From contig KE546967.1 in the NCBI GenBank assembly GCA_000442125.1, positions 434,001 to 498,000 on the forward strand: DNA of 64,000 nucleotides. Direction: 5' to 3'. The notes under the pieces were generated by a model. That model did not search any database, was not told the origin of the DNA, and saw only the letters and a program-made list of their open reading frames with translations. Source of the stretch: Opeltia flavorubescens. Its lineage: Eukaryota > Ascomycota > Lecanoromycetes > Teloschistales > Teloschistaceae. Of this stretch, positions 43,993 through 57,769 are shown piece by piece. The translations under genes and the position numbers were made by a program. Position 1 is the stretch's first letter; every line of letters starts with the position of its first letter.

Positions 43993-45009
43993 TCAAGAAG
44001 CTGCTTCGTCAGTCAGCTCAACAGAAGCGAAGTACCCCTTGTTCTCTATAACACCTCGATCTCGGTCGACTGCAGTATACTTCACCACCCACTGTGGCGT
44101 AATGTCTCCCCTCAAGCCATTGCTCTCTGATCTGGAGTCAGCAAGCACTCCAGAACCTTTCTCACCCTGGCCAAGGAGCTCCCGCAAGGTACCCTCGGGC
44201 AAGATATTCGTACAGTCGTTGTGCGTCAAGAGCTCCAAATTTTCTTGCTTGGCGAACATCATCATAGATTCGGGCAAAACATGGCAACCTCCTACATTGA
44301 TCTGATCTACCGTTGGTCGATGAGAAGTCCTTGGTAAGAATTTTTGCAGCTGTTCGCGACCAAACTCAGCGACGCCAATTCGTAATGCGACTCCTCTCGA
44401 GTTCAGCATTTCGATCTCTCTCCACGCCTCAACGGTTGCGTCAAGAAGTTCTGTATCGCTGGCAGAGATACTAGCAGAGCCACAATCTCCCTTTTCTTCA
44501 CTTTCAGCATCGAAAGAGATGCCAGGGAATGAGACAATCAAGAGATCAACAGAGTCAACGCCCAGTTCCTCAAGTACAGCAGCGATGGCCTCCTGGAGAT
44601 TCAGCCGCCAGTCAGAAAAGGAAGATTTTGGGAGAAGAAACAGCTTGACAGTGATATCATATTGCGATCTTTCCTCGGATAGTCGATCGGTTTGAAAAGT
44701 CTTCGACGGGATATACAGGAAGTTATCGTCCATAGAGGTCCAAAAGGAGTAGGGAATGCGATCGCCGTTGATTGCATTGTGCCCATTGACCATAGGAGTA
44801 TCTGAATTGTGATTCTCTAAAACCGACGCTTCTTTCGAAGCTGCAAAATTAGATCGCAGTCCATTCAATAGCTCCACATTTGATTTCACAAAGGCGGGAC
44901 GTCGAACGAATTGGGGACCGCCGCTAATGATATTCCTGTTCCACGTGTCAGATCTTTACTCGGCCACATTTTAAATGTGTGCGTACGAAGTAGATAGCCG
45001 TAACTTCAT
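43993..45009 (-). CDS. Glutamate-cysteine ligase regulatory (modifier) subunit
   Basis: Spliced model: exon 1 is 44987-45009 (23 nt, MKLRLST plus two bases), intron 51 bp, exon 2 is 43993-44935; 321 residues. Splicing gives MKLRLSTSNIISGGPQFVRR, as expected for the family start. The fold is aldo-keto-reductase-like without the redox active site: LGVDSVDLLIVSFPG, LNSRGVALRIGVAEFGREQL, PTVDQINVGGCHVLPESM, LLTHNDCTNILPEGTL. The subunit binds the catalytic ligase in the cytosol, lowers its Km for glutamate and relieves feedback by glutathione. It is the last intact gene before the AT-rich compartment. Confidence 0.9.
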
Positions 45010-45345
45010 CTTAGAAATTTTCAATTACGTAGTAATGAGCATTACTATATCAGACCATGGAATTGCAGAGATAGTTAGAAGATGGCTTAGATTGTTTCAA
45101 TTAGAAGTGACTAGGAATGTCATGCCATCTTATGTATGAAATTTTTCCCCAAAAGATAAAGAACGAGGATTAATGCAGTCAGACATGTACGCAGCGCAAT
45201 GAATATTAGGCATGAACGTCGACCTGTCAGACTGTGGCTCACAATCGATTGGTTGCCTCCCTAGCAGTCACGCTACCCTGCTAGCCCTCCGCAAGCTCCG
45301 GGACCAGACCAAATTCAGCTTAGTCGTAAGCTCCTAAATTTTTAT
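45010..45345. promoter_or_regulatory. Promoter of GCL regulatory subunit gene and compartment boundary
   Basis: About 335 bp of normal composition. It ends abruptly near 45,340, after which AT content rises to roughly four fifths and CpA/TpG vanish. It must supply the promoter of the leftward gene, so that gene lies within a few hundred bp of RIP-mutated DNA. Confidence 0.6.
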
Positions 45346-48300
45346 AGCGCGCCTATTATATAAACCTTATATTTTAAAAAAATAAATTAAGTTAACTATT
45401 TCGATAAATCGGAATTCTAAATAATAATATTAAATATAAGCGCTAAATATTAAATAAAAGACGTATAATTAAAGTTCTTTTATCTAATAATACTACTTTT
45501 AATATATAAATTAATTATTTTATATTATTATCGCGCCTTTATTTATAATATATAGATTAGACTATAATAATAAATCCCTTTATATTAAATTAAATAGGTA
45601 ATTAAATACTTTTATAATACCCGCCTATTATTTAATTTATTAAATATTTAAAGCCGAGTAATATTATATAAATACGCCCGCTCGCTAGTTTTAGAAAAAA
45701 ACTATATTTAAAAAATAGGTTTTTAAAATTAGATTTTAATCTAATAAAATATTATTAAATTTAAAAAATCTAAAAAATAAAAATTTTAGCGATAATATTA
45801 TATTTAATTCTTTAAAAAAGTTTTAAATAATTTTAAACTTTTTTAAATCCTTTAATAGTAAAATATTTAATAATAAAATACTAATATTATAAAAACCGCT
45901 TTAAAAATCTTTAAAAAAAAAAAAGTTAGCTATTTATATTAATATAAAATAGAGTTATTAAACGTTTATTTAATTTAGATCTTTTTTTTTCTAAATATAA
46001 TTAAATAATAAAAGGCTATATTTAATATTATATAAAGGAGTTATTTAAATATAATAGTCGCTAGCTTTAAATATAAATAATTTAAAAGGTTAATTATTAA
46101 ATAAAATCGACTATTTTAATAGTAAAGATAAGCGTTAATAAAAATTTAATTTTTAAAACTATTCTACTATTAGATTTTTAATAACTAAATATTATATTAA
46201 TAATTATATTAATAATAAATATTTAAATATAAAAGTCGTTAAAAATAAATATTATTATTAGTATTTATACTATTATATATAATAATAATATTAAATATAA
46301 ATATTTAAAATTTTAAATTATTATAAAATATTTTATTTATAATAAAGTTCTATTTAAATTAATTAGTTTACTATTAACCGCCTATAATATTTATTAGTTT
46401 AAAACTAATATTAAATTCGAATTTTTATAATAATATTATTAAAGCGGAATCTTTTTAATTTTATTTTTATTTTTTTACTATAAATAAGCTATATTATATA
46501 AAAAATTAGAGTTTTTTTTATTTTAAATTTTTAATACTCGAAATCTTTAAAATAAAACTACTATTAGTTTTTTATTTAAAAATAACCGTAATTTTAAATT
46601 TATAATTAAAGAATACTATTTAAAAAAAAAATAGATTTAATTATAATTATTATATTAAAAAAACGTTTATTAATTGCTCGGAAATTAAAATAAATATTTT
46701 ATTTATTAAAAAAAAAACTACGGTTTTTAAAAATCTATAGTATTTTTTTTTTTACTAGATTCTATTAATAAATTTATCTATAAATCTATAAATATTAATA
46801 AAATAATATTCTATTTTAAGATTAAAACTAGGTTTTTTTTATTTATAAAATTAATATAAATATAATAAATATTAAAATTTTAATATTTTTTAAAATTTTA
46901 TAAATAAATTATATTATATTATTCTAATATAGTAGCTTTTAATAAAAATCTAATTATTAATAAATTTAAGAAATTAAATTTATTTATTTATATTATTATA
47001 GTAATAGAAGATTTAAATTTTAAATAAAACTTCCCGGATATTAAATTTATAGTTAATAATTAAATTATAAATAATTTAATTATATTAGTCTAATATTTTA
47101 AAAAAGCTATCCGGAATAGAAATTATAATCGATTTTTTTTAATCGCTGATTTATTTATAAATATTACTCTACTATTATTTAAAATTAATAGGCGTAATAA
47201 ATAATCCAGACTATTTAATACTTTAAAATTAAAAACTTTATAACTAGTTACTAAAATATAAATAAATATAAGAAATACGGTTTAATAAAATAAATTTAAA
47301 TAAAAATTTTTTAAATTTATTAACTTTAAATTATTTTATTATCGATTTATACTTTTAAAAAACTTTAATAATAATATTTATTATAATATAATCTAATAAA
47401 TACTTTTTTAATACTATTTATTATATAATTTTATATTAATACTACCTTTTTATAAATTATTAAAGCTTAATATTAGTATAATTTTTAAAAATATACTAAT
47501 AATTAAATTATAAAAATAGCGGGCGATTATTACTAGTAATTTTCTTTTATATAGATCTTTAAAATAAAATAAATTAATTAATAAAATTTTATTATTAATT
47601 TATTCTATTTTTAAATCTATAGTAATAATAAATAAAATATTTTAAAATCTAACGCTTATTAACTCGCGAGATAAAAAAACTAGTAATAATTTCTTATAAT
47701 ATAAACTATAAAGTTTATAATATAAAAAATAATATACGGCTCGGTATTTAATATAATTATAGAAAATATTCCGGTAGACTTTTTAATATAAATTTAATAA
47801 ATACGTTCAAGTTATACTAAATACTATATAAGCTAGATATAAATTTAAAAAAGCTATAATTTTAATAAAAATATTAAATATATTTAAATCGGAATTAAAG
47901 ACTAAATATAAAAAATAGAAAAAAATATAATTAATTAAAGTCGGGTATATTAATTAAGTTCCGAAGCTTAAAAAATCTAAAAAAAAAATTAGATAAAAAA
48001 AAAATTTATCTAATATTAGTATACCTTCGCTAAGCTAAAATATTATATAATAAAATTTCGTTAATTTATTATAATAAAATAGTAGTTAACTTTAATAATT
48101 AGATATAACTACCCTATTATAATTTTAAAGTGGATTTTAAACGTTTAACTATTATTTATTATAGTAGAAAAATAATTAGATTATACTAGAATTTCTAGAT
48201 TTTTAATTTTTAAATTAGATTATATTCGCGGAATATCTAAAACCGCGGGATTTATTAAAAATAACTTATTTTTTATTTATAATTAAGATAATCTCTAATA

Positions 48301-51300
48301 GTCTCGCTACTATTTATTTATTTTTTAATAAACGAAATCCGAACGTTTAAATATATAATATAATTAAAAATAAAAGAATATAATTTAATAAAAGGGAATA
48401 ATATTTCTATATTCTTTTTATTAAAGTCGATAATCTTTATAATTCTATAATATATATTACTAATAGATAATATATTAAAAAGTATATTAGGTTTTATACT
48501 TTAATAGATTTAAGAATAAATTATACTAGAAGTATTATTATTAATAAAGTTAATAACTTTAAAAGCCGCTAATAAAAATATAGGTCTTTAATAATTAAAA
48601 CCGTTATTAGAAAATCTAAAATTTAATAAATTAAACTTTTTAAAATTTAATAAAAAACTAAAAATAAAGTCTAAAAATATAAATATAGAAATAATAGAAG
48701 GTTAAAAATCTTTAAATAAAATTAAATAATTTAATAATTTATTTAATATCTAATTATATAATTTTTAATAATAAAAAAGAATTAATCGTTTCTATAAATT
48801 TTTAAAAATAATACTATTTATTAATACCCGAGTAACTTATTTTTAAATTATATAAAATACTATTAAAAAAAGATAAGACTAAAAATAAACTTTTTATAAT
48901 ATTTACCGGATTATAATAACTATAAATAAAAAAAGTTTTTAGTTTATAAAAAAAAAAAATAAATAGTAAAAAAAAGAATTAATTAATTAGTTAATCAAAT
49001 AGTATTAATATATAATATAATTATTTTTTAATCGATATTTTTATAAAATTATTAAAAATAGATATTTATTATTAAAATTTTTTTTAAATAAAAATCTAAA
49101 TATAATAGTAAAAATAATAATTTTATTTTTAAAAATATATTTTTTAAAATAAAAAATTTATATTTTTATTTATATTATAATATATTTATATAATTACTTT
49201 AAATTATTTAAAATTATTTTAATCTATATTTATACTAGAATTTAATTTATTAAATTTATTATCTAATATATTAAAAATACTTTTATTATTATATTTTTAT
49301 ATATTATAGCCTAATTATTTAAAATCTCTACCTTTAAAATTAACTATCCGATATATTAAAAACCGCTTTTTATTTATTTAACTAAAATTAAACCGTTTTA
49401 ATTTAATAGCTATAAAAAAAATATTTTCTAATATAAATTTTAATAGATATTTACTAGAGTATTATTTATTAAAAAATTTCTATATATTTTTCGAAATTTA
49501 ATCTATATATAAAGCGTTTAATATTATTTTATATAATAATACCTCTATAAACTAGATAAAACTAAAACGAGCTTTTTTAATAATTTAAATTTATTAATTT
49601 AAAAATTTAATTAGCTGGTCTATTTTAAAAATTTTTTTCTTATTAAATATAACGAGGGAACTATATAGAATCGACTTTTATAGTTTATAAAAAACAGCGT
49701 CGTTATTATATATATAAATAAGCTTAAATAACTCTAGTCTATAATTATAACTATAGCCTTTTTTAGCTTAGAATAAAATTATTATTTCCTATAACGCTTA
49801 TTATAAAAGACCGATATTATTATATTTAATAGATTAGCGGAGTAAAAAATAGATATTTATATAATAAATAAAATACTAGTAATTAAATATTTTTTTATTA
49901 TATATATTTTAATCGGGATTAAATAAATTAAAATTAATAAAATTAAAAATTTAAATAATTTTTATAATAGACTACTTTAATTACTATATCGATATAATTA
50001 TAATCTATTCTTTTATTTTTTTTAATCGAGTAAAGGTATATTTAAAAAAATATAAAAAAAATACTATAATATAAAATTAATAAAAGTATATTAATAGCTC
50101 TTTTAATTTTTAGAAATCGATCGAAGTATTAATATTTAATTAATTCTATTTATTAATTATATATTATAAATATAATAAATCTATTAAAAAGTTCCCGCTC
50201 TAATAAATACTATAAATAAATTTAAAAAGGTTATATTTTAAATACTATAGTTTTATTATAAATATAATCTAAATATATCGATTATACGTTCTATATATTA
50301 TTTTTTATAGTATTTATACTAATCGAAGCCGCTAAATAATTTTAATATTATTATATTAAAGCGTTAAAAGCTTTAAATACTACTAGTTTTTAATATTTAT
50401 TCTATATTACTTTTATTAGTAATTATTAATAATAATAATTATTCTTTTATTAATTCCTTTATTCTATTAAATAAAAGTTATAAAATAATAAATAACCGCT
50501 TAAAATTGGATCCGATTAATAATTAATTATTAAAAATAAAAATCCAGCTTTTTTTTAAATTTTTAAAGAACTAGTAAACCGGTTTTTAAATTTTTATATA
50601 TATTAAATACTCGAATCTAGTAGATATTAATTAATTATTCTAATTTTAAAAGTTAATTAATTATATTTAAACGAATATAATATTATTAGCTATATATTAT
50701 AAAAAATTTCTTACTAAAAATAGTTTTTAAAAATTTTAATCTAATTATTTTAAATTTTAAAGCGGCGTATATAAACCGTAAAAAATAATATTATTTATTA
50801 ATAATATAAATATTTTCTTTTAACCTATTTATTTTCCGGATTAATATTCTAAAAATTCGAAGTTATTATAAATAAAATTTATAGTAGAATCTTAACTAAA
50901 AAACAGTAATTACTATTAACCTATATTTATTAAAACCTTCTAATTATTTTATATTAATATATAGAAACTATAAAGCCCTATTAATAATAAAATATCTAAT
51001 ATTAATTTACTAATATTACTCGAATAATAAAATATCTTAAATAATTTTAAAATATTATTATTTTTTTTCTAATATATTAAAAAGTATATTATTACTATTT
51101 ATATTAATAACTTCCGCGGTAGAATTAAAAAATATTTTTTTTTTTTATAAGCGGGCTAGTTAAATAAAGCTAGAAATTTTATTAAATAGAGAGCGTTTTA
51201 TATAATAACCTATTTATAATTCTTTATAAAATTTAGTAATCCGTTAAATTTTAAATTCTATTTATCTACTATCTAATATTAGTTAAAATACTTATTTTTA

Positions 51301-52047
51301 ATTAATTAAAATAGTTCGCGTTTAAAAAAGTAGGCGAGCTTTTTAATTCTATTATTTTTAAAAATTTTTTAAAATTTTTAGCGGTTTATATCCTTTAAAT
51401 CGGTTTATTAAAATTAAAGTTAAAATAAATAATATTCTAGTTTATTTTACCGCTTAATATACTTTTTTAAGAATTTTTTTATATTTTAGCTAGTATATTT
51501 AATCGACTTTTAAATAAATATAATTTTTTTTTTTTTAGTATACTATTATTTAGTAGAATATAATAGGAAAATTAAACTTTTTTTATAGCGTTTTTAAATA
51601 TATTTAATAATTAAGGTACCTTCGGGCGGTAATAGAGAACGCGATAGTATAAGCTAACGAAATAGTAGTAGTAAAAAGAATAGAAAAAACGCGAATAAAA
51701 AAAGCGGAGGAAAACTACTAAACGGAGATATAAACGGTTATATTTTTATATCGAGAGTTGAATTCTCTATACCGATTTAATATAAAGAAATTAGATAATA
51801 ATAATTAAATAGAATACTAGATAATAAAAAGATAGAAATTAAAAAAAATAGATCGATTATAATATTTATTATTAGTATTCTAGTAATAGTAAAAATAGAA
51901 TAATTTTAGTAAATTTAGTATTAATTTCTAATAATCGATATTATTTATATTTTCGATTAGATAAATTTTAAAAAAATCTAATTTAAATAAAAATATTAAT
52001 ATAAATAAATAATATTTTATTATTTAATATATAAAATTTAAAAATTA
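45346..52047. repeat. Unassigned RIP-mutated repeat left of the Gypsy element
   Basis: 6.7 kb with the same mutated composition. I tried to read reverse transcriptase, integrase and DNA-transposase motifs on parts of both strands and found none I could defend. On the plus strand around 50,400-51,800 frames are broken almost only by TAA and TAG, the stops that RIP makes from CAA, CAG and TGG, so former coding sequence is possible. Confidence 0.5.
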
Positions 52048-52052
52048 ATATT

Positions 52053-52349
52053 TATAATATATTAAATGCAATCAAACCAATTTAAAAGCGTGAACTACTA
52101 TAAAAAAACTATTTATAGTATATATATTTAAATATATTAAAGAATTAACTTTTACTTTTTAATAAAAAATAAAAGGGATCGTTATATATTTAAAAATATA
52201 TTTATCTTATATTAAATAGTAATTATTTAAATAACCCCGTTTAAACCTTTTAAAAGGCTCGTTATACTAGTAATTTAATATATTATCTCTATTATATAAT
52301 TTTTATTTAGGGTTAAAATACTAACTACTTCTATAGTTTAATAATAATA
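52053..52349 (-). repeat. 3' LTR of the Gypsy element (left copy)
   Basis: Aligns base for base with 60965-61261. Its tract at 52067-52080 keeps TG and several CA dinucleotides that are TA in the other copy. Termini now read TA...TA on the element strand, expected from TG...CA after RIP. Confidence 0.9.
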
Positions 52350-52353
52350 ATTA

Positions 52354-52364
52354 CCTTTTTTTTT
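52354..52364 (-). other. Polypurine tract beside 3' LTR
   Basis: On the minus strand the sequence AAAAAAAAAGG lies four bases before the 3' LTR start, the place of the plus-strand primer in LTR retrotransposons. Confidence 0.6.
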
Positions 52365-53735
52365 AAAATATTAACTTTAATATTAAAATTTAAAAGTAGT
52401 TTAAACTATCCGAAATATTTAAATAAATATTTATTAAAAACTATCTAAAATCTAGTAGAAAAAAAGAAAAAAAGAGTTATTTATAGTAATACTACTAATT
52501 ATAAAAATAGTTACTAGTTTTTATTACTTTTCTATTATTAAAATTTCGCTAAAGGCCCGTTAAAGGTTTATAGTATTATATATACTTTTATTAATAGAAA
52601 AAGAGTAGAAAAAACGTTATATTATTATTATAGTTAAAAGGGTTAAAAATCTTTTTTTATTTAATATATAAACTTTACTTTAATATAATATAGAAAAAGT
52701 TAATAATTATACTAATAGATAAATATAGATTTTTATAAAAATCTTTTTTTTTTTCTTTTTTACTAATTATTATAAATATTATAATATTTAATAGTTTATT
52801 TAATAATAGTAAATCCGTTAATAATAAAGCCTTTAAAAATATTAATAATAAGTTTCTTTTACTTTTATATTTATTTTTTAATAAATAAAATTTTTATATA
52901 ATTATTTTAAACTTAAATAATTATTTAAATTATAAATTTAACTAAATATAAAACCTTTATTATATAGCCGTTACTTTTATACGCTATTAGGGGCTATATT
53001 TTTTAATAATAAAGTTCTATATATATTATATTAAAAGGAGTATATAGGGCTTTTATATTATATATACCGCTAGAATTATAAAACTATTTAAAATTATTTA
53101 ATAATAAGTTTACTAATATATTAATTATTTTATATTAATTTTATCTAAATTTTTTATTTTATATAGTTAATAGTATAAAAATATTTTAAGTATATTTAAA
53201 AATATTTAGATACTATTTAAAAATAAAACCCTATACTCTTTATAAATAAAAAGCTAGTAAAAATAGCTCGAAATCTTTAAATTTATAATTAAAGTATAAA
53301 TTTAATTAATAATTAAACCGATTTATTATTAGTTTATAATAATAAGCTTTTATATAAAACCCGCTAGAATTTTATTAAATAGAAAAACTTTTATTAAAAA
53401 ATTTGTAATTTTAAATAATAAGTATATAAATTAAAATAAAAAAATAGTATATTATATATAGATCGTTAATTATCTATATTTATAAAAGTTTATTATTTTT
53501 TTTATTTAAATTTAGATTTATTCTTTTACGACCGAGGTTTATTTATAGATTAAAATAAAAATTTTTTCCTAGATTTTTTAATAAAAAAAACTCTATCCTA
53601 AAATTCTAAATAATTTAATAATAAACTTTAGGAGCTTTTATAAAATTAAAAATTCTATAAATAAATTTATATATTTAGTCCCGCTTATTCTAATAGCTTT
53701 TATATAATAAATATTCCTTTATAAAAAAAAAAGGT

Positions 53736-53747
53736 CTGTTTAAACAG
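53736..53747. other. Unmutated 12-bp palindrome between A-tracts
   Basis: ctgtttaaacag is a perfect palindrome and keeps TG and CA, rare in this region. It sits between a run of ten A (53723-53732) and another of A near 53763-53776. Confidence 0.5.
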
Positions 53748-54902
53748 CGTGGATAGAAGGAATAAAAAAAAAAAAAAGGTTCGAATTTATAATATTTAAT
53801 AGTAATAAAAACGAACTTTTATTATATTATAATAAATTATTATTAAATTTTTTACTTTTAATTTATTTATTATTAATTTATAACTAGTATAATAAAATTT
53901 TACTACTAAATTTTAATTAATTACTTCTAAATAAAGTACTTTTTATAATAGAAGCGGTATTTAATAATTAAAAACTTAGCTAATAAAATTTAATACGGCT
54001 TTTATTACCTTTTATATAATTTTTAATAGTAGTTTATTTAAATTTAATATTAATTAATTTTTTTATTAAATTTATTATTAAATTTATACTAAAGCTTTTA
54101 ATATTATTTTATATACTTTTCAAAGCTGACCTTTTTAATAATTTTATTTTAAATTAATTAGTAGTTAAATAGTATAAAATAATAGTCTATTATACTATTT
54201 AACTCCGGCGAGAACCTCGTTTAAATTTAAAATAATAATTAATTTTTAATAATAATCTAAAAAAGGTTTTAAATAGTAGCTAGACTAACTAGAAATAGTT
54301 TATTTTTATAAAAAGGCCGGCTAGCCTATTAAACCTAGTATATTTATATTTATTATATTAAATTTTATTATTTTTTATTAACTTCTTTTAGCGATCGCGA
54401 GACCCGGTTTTATTAAGGCCTCTAAAGTTAAATATTAGGGCGCTGACTGTTATAAACTATCTTTTATTATCTATCTAGCTAAATAATTTATTAGAGCTAA
54501 GAGCAACTCCGGATTAAATAGAAAAATAGAAGCGATAATTATACCGGCGAGTTAAAAGAGTATAAAAAAAAAAAACTAACCTAAAGGTATAACTTAGTAA
54601 AAGGTAAATATAAATCTATAATTTACTTTAATATTATAAGCTATAGATCTATATTCCGCTCTATCGCCTTTAGATTAATCTAGAATATATAAAGATTAAT
54701 ATAATAATAGAAAACGGCTTCGATTATAATATTTTAAAAAAGAAAAAAACAAATTAAATAATATTTTTAAAAAGAAAGGAATAAATTAAATAATACTTTT
54801 TCGATTAAATAATATCGCTTTAATTACTAGTTTCCTTAAATTTTTAACGCTAATAATATTCTTATAACTACTAATTTTTCTCTATACTAAACTAGTAGTA
54901 AA

Positions 54903-54986
54903 CTACTAATAAAAATATTAACGAAGGAAATTATTAATAAAAATACTAATAAAAAGAACTACTAATAAAAATACTAATAAAAGGAA
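54903..54986. repeat. 28-bp tandem repeat, 3 units, inside the Gypsy element
   Basis: Units at 54903-54930, 54931-54958 and 54959-54986 share the pattern ctactaataaaaatact. Differences between units 2 and 3 are all transitions; unit 1 is more diverged. Confidence 0.75.
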
Positions 54987-55280
54987 CTAGAGGAGGATAT
55001 ATATAATAAAAAAAGAGGAACTACCTTTAATATAGAACTTCTATTCTTTAAACTATCTATTTTATTAATTAAATAAAGTAATCCGATACTATAAAAAAAA
55101 CTTTAAAGTTTTTAAATTCTAAAAATTTTAAAAATATCTAAAACTCCTAAAATACTAAAGACTCTAAAAAATAATATTACTCTTTATTATTATATAGTTG
55201 CCGATAAAATTATTAATAAAGTTTTATTAGCTAATAAAGCTAATATAAAAAAATAGACCGAGAGTTTATTAATATAAAAA

Positions 55281-55380
55281 AACGCGGTAAATTATAGAAT
55301 AAAAAAGCGTAGCGAGTTATAAAATAAAAGAGCGTAGTAAATTATAAAATAAAAGAATATAATAAATTATAGAATAATAT
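55281..55380. repeat. 25-bp tandem repeat, 4 units, inside the Gypsy element
   Basis: Units at 55281-55305, 55306-55330, 55331-55355 and 55356-55380, with cores of the form agcgtagtaaattataaa. Units 2 and 3 differ only by transitions (agcgag versus agtaaa). Confidence 0.8.
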
Positions 55381-56553
55381 ATAGAGATATAATATAAAAA
55401 AATTAAATAGAATATAGCTATTAATAAATATTTATTTTATTAAATAAATTCGAATTTTAATTTAATAAATTCTATTTATTATTTTAAATTTATTTTTAAT
55501 TTATATTTAATAAATTCTTTTTAAATAAACTAATTAATTTTTAAAGGTTTAATATAAATTTTATTATTTATATTATTTTATTCTATAGTTATTTTTAAAT
55601 AGAAATAACGTTATTTAAATTTGTAAAAGGCCCGCTAAAAATTTTAAAAAAAATAATAACTAATATAACTAAAATATTTAGTTTTTCCTTTTATATTTTT
55701 TTAACGGTTTTTTATAACTTTAATTAAACTTTTTTATTAAATTCTCGGTATTTACTAAATCTAATTTTAGCTATTATAAGTTATATTCTTTTAATTAATC
55801 TATCTAGCTAATTAAATATTATTCCGCCTTACTTTTAAATTTTTTAATATATTTATTTAAAATTATTTCTATTTTTTATTTTAACTTATTATTTATAAAC
55901 TCTAGAAATAAGTATTAAAAAACCTTTTACCTTTTTTTCTATTAATATTTTTCTAATAAAAAAATATAGAAGATATTATAAATATACGAATTAGGCGGTA
56001 GTAATAATTTATATATTTAAAAATTAATATATTTTTTAATATAATACGATCCGGTATAATAATAAATAAATTTTTTAAATAGTTTTTTTAACTTTAAATT
56101 TTTTAATAATAAGAATATTATATTATTTAAACTAAATTTTATATCTATATAAAAACGATTATAATATTTTACCTATTTCTTTTATATTTTTTACTATTTT
56201 TAGTTTAGCTTTTTATATAATTCTATTAATTCCTTTATATATTTTTTTACTACTAATATACTAATTTTATAAATCTTTCCTTTAAAAATATTATTTATAA
56301 TATTAAACTTTAGATTAAAATATACTCTAATTATTAAAAAAAATAGTATTTTACTAGTAGTAAAATGGATATTATTATTATATATAAATTCTATAATAAA
56401 AAAAATTTTCGCCTAATTAAATTACTTTTTATTTAAATAAATTTAAAAGTAATATTTTAATAATTAATTTTAATATTTTATTTAATCGTTTATTTATAGA
56501 TAAAAAATAGTATTTAACTTTTTTTTTATTTTTAGATAGTAGTAGATTTTAAA

Positions 56554-56763
56554 CTAAAATTCGCTTGTAAATAATAAGCTTTTATTATTAATAATACCTT
56601 TTAATATAATCCTTTTATAAATTATTATTTTAAAAAATAAATCCGCGAACTCTACTATATTAATTATTTTTATATATAAAATATATATAGCTATTTTTAA
56701 ATAGCGGTCTACTATTACTAATATAATATTAGCTATACCTTTACGGTATTTTAATAATAGCAA
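56554..56763 (-). pseudogene. Integrase core relic, Ty3/Gypsy type
   Basis: A 69-residue open stretch reads ILVIVDRYLKIAIYI (first catalytic Asp region), EFADLFFKIII and LKGIINNKSLLFTSEF. In the last block the second catalytic Asp, normally SDRGSLFTS, appears as Asn, again G-to-A. The core lies downstream of the RT on the element strand, as in Ty3/Gypsy. Confidence 0.85.
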
Positions 56764-57769
56764 TCCGTTATAAAATTTAAAATAATTTTTTAATATAAAC
56801 TATTAGAAATAAAAAAAAATTATAGCTTATTATATAACTTATACTAGTATACTTTTATATATTAATAAATATTGTATATTTATATATATTTTTTAATTTT
56901 TTTATTTAAATTAGGCTATTAATATTAATAGTAAAATAATTTTATTATCTATTCTACTCTAAAATATCTAATTAAAAGATTATTATAACGTTTTATTATA
57001 AGCTCCGTATAAATAGCGGAATTTTTTAAAATATATAAAAATCCGTAAAGTAATAACTTGTTTTTTATTTTTAAACTTTATAACCCAGCTTTTATATATT
57101 TAGAATTCTTTTTATAAGCGCTTTTAATATTATATTTTCTAGTAATAATAAGATTATTATCTTATTAAAATTATAAAATTATTTTTTTTATACTTATTAA
57201 ACTATTATTATAAGCCGTTTTACTAGAAATAATATTTTTTACTATTTAATATAGGATATACTATTTATAACTAGCTATTTTAGTAGTAGGATTTATTATA
57301 CTTTTTTTATTAAAAGATAGATTTTTTTTTTAAAAATTTTTAACGGGGCCTTTATAAAATATTATCGGCGCTAATATATTACAAGATTTTTAAATCGGTA
57401 AACTATTATTAAATTTTCTAAAAGCGTTAACCCTTAATAAAAAATTTTTAAACCTTTTCTTACGCCTTTTATATAAGTATACCACCTTTATTTTTTTTAC
57501 CGCTATTAATATAAATAATATATTATTAATAAAAAATAACTTTTATTATAATATAAATATTATTATTAAAATCTTAAAGTTAATTCTTTAATAATTTAAT
57601 TTTTTTAATAAAAAATCTACTAAATTCGATTTTCTAGTTTAATAAAAAATCTCGAAATTTATAACTATTAATTTTATAATCTAACGCTATTATTTATTAT
57701 TAAATTATTTAATATATATAAATCCCTTTAAATTATTATAATTTAATTATATTTTAATAATATATTAAG

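Noticed and set aside
52067-52080. TG at 52067 as the left LTR border
   Set aside because: Similarity to the other copy continues 14 bp further left to 52053, and the target-site duplication only fits the longer LTR.
53774-53785. ggttcgaatt, resembling a tRNA T-loop
   Set aside because: No matching acceptor, D or anticodon stems could be found in the surrounding AT-rich sequence.
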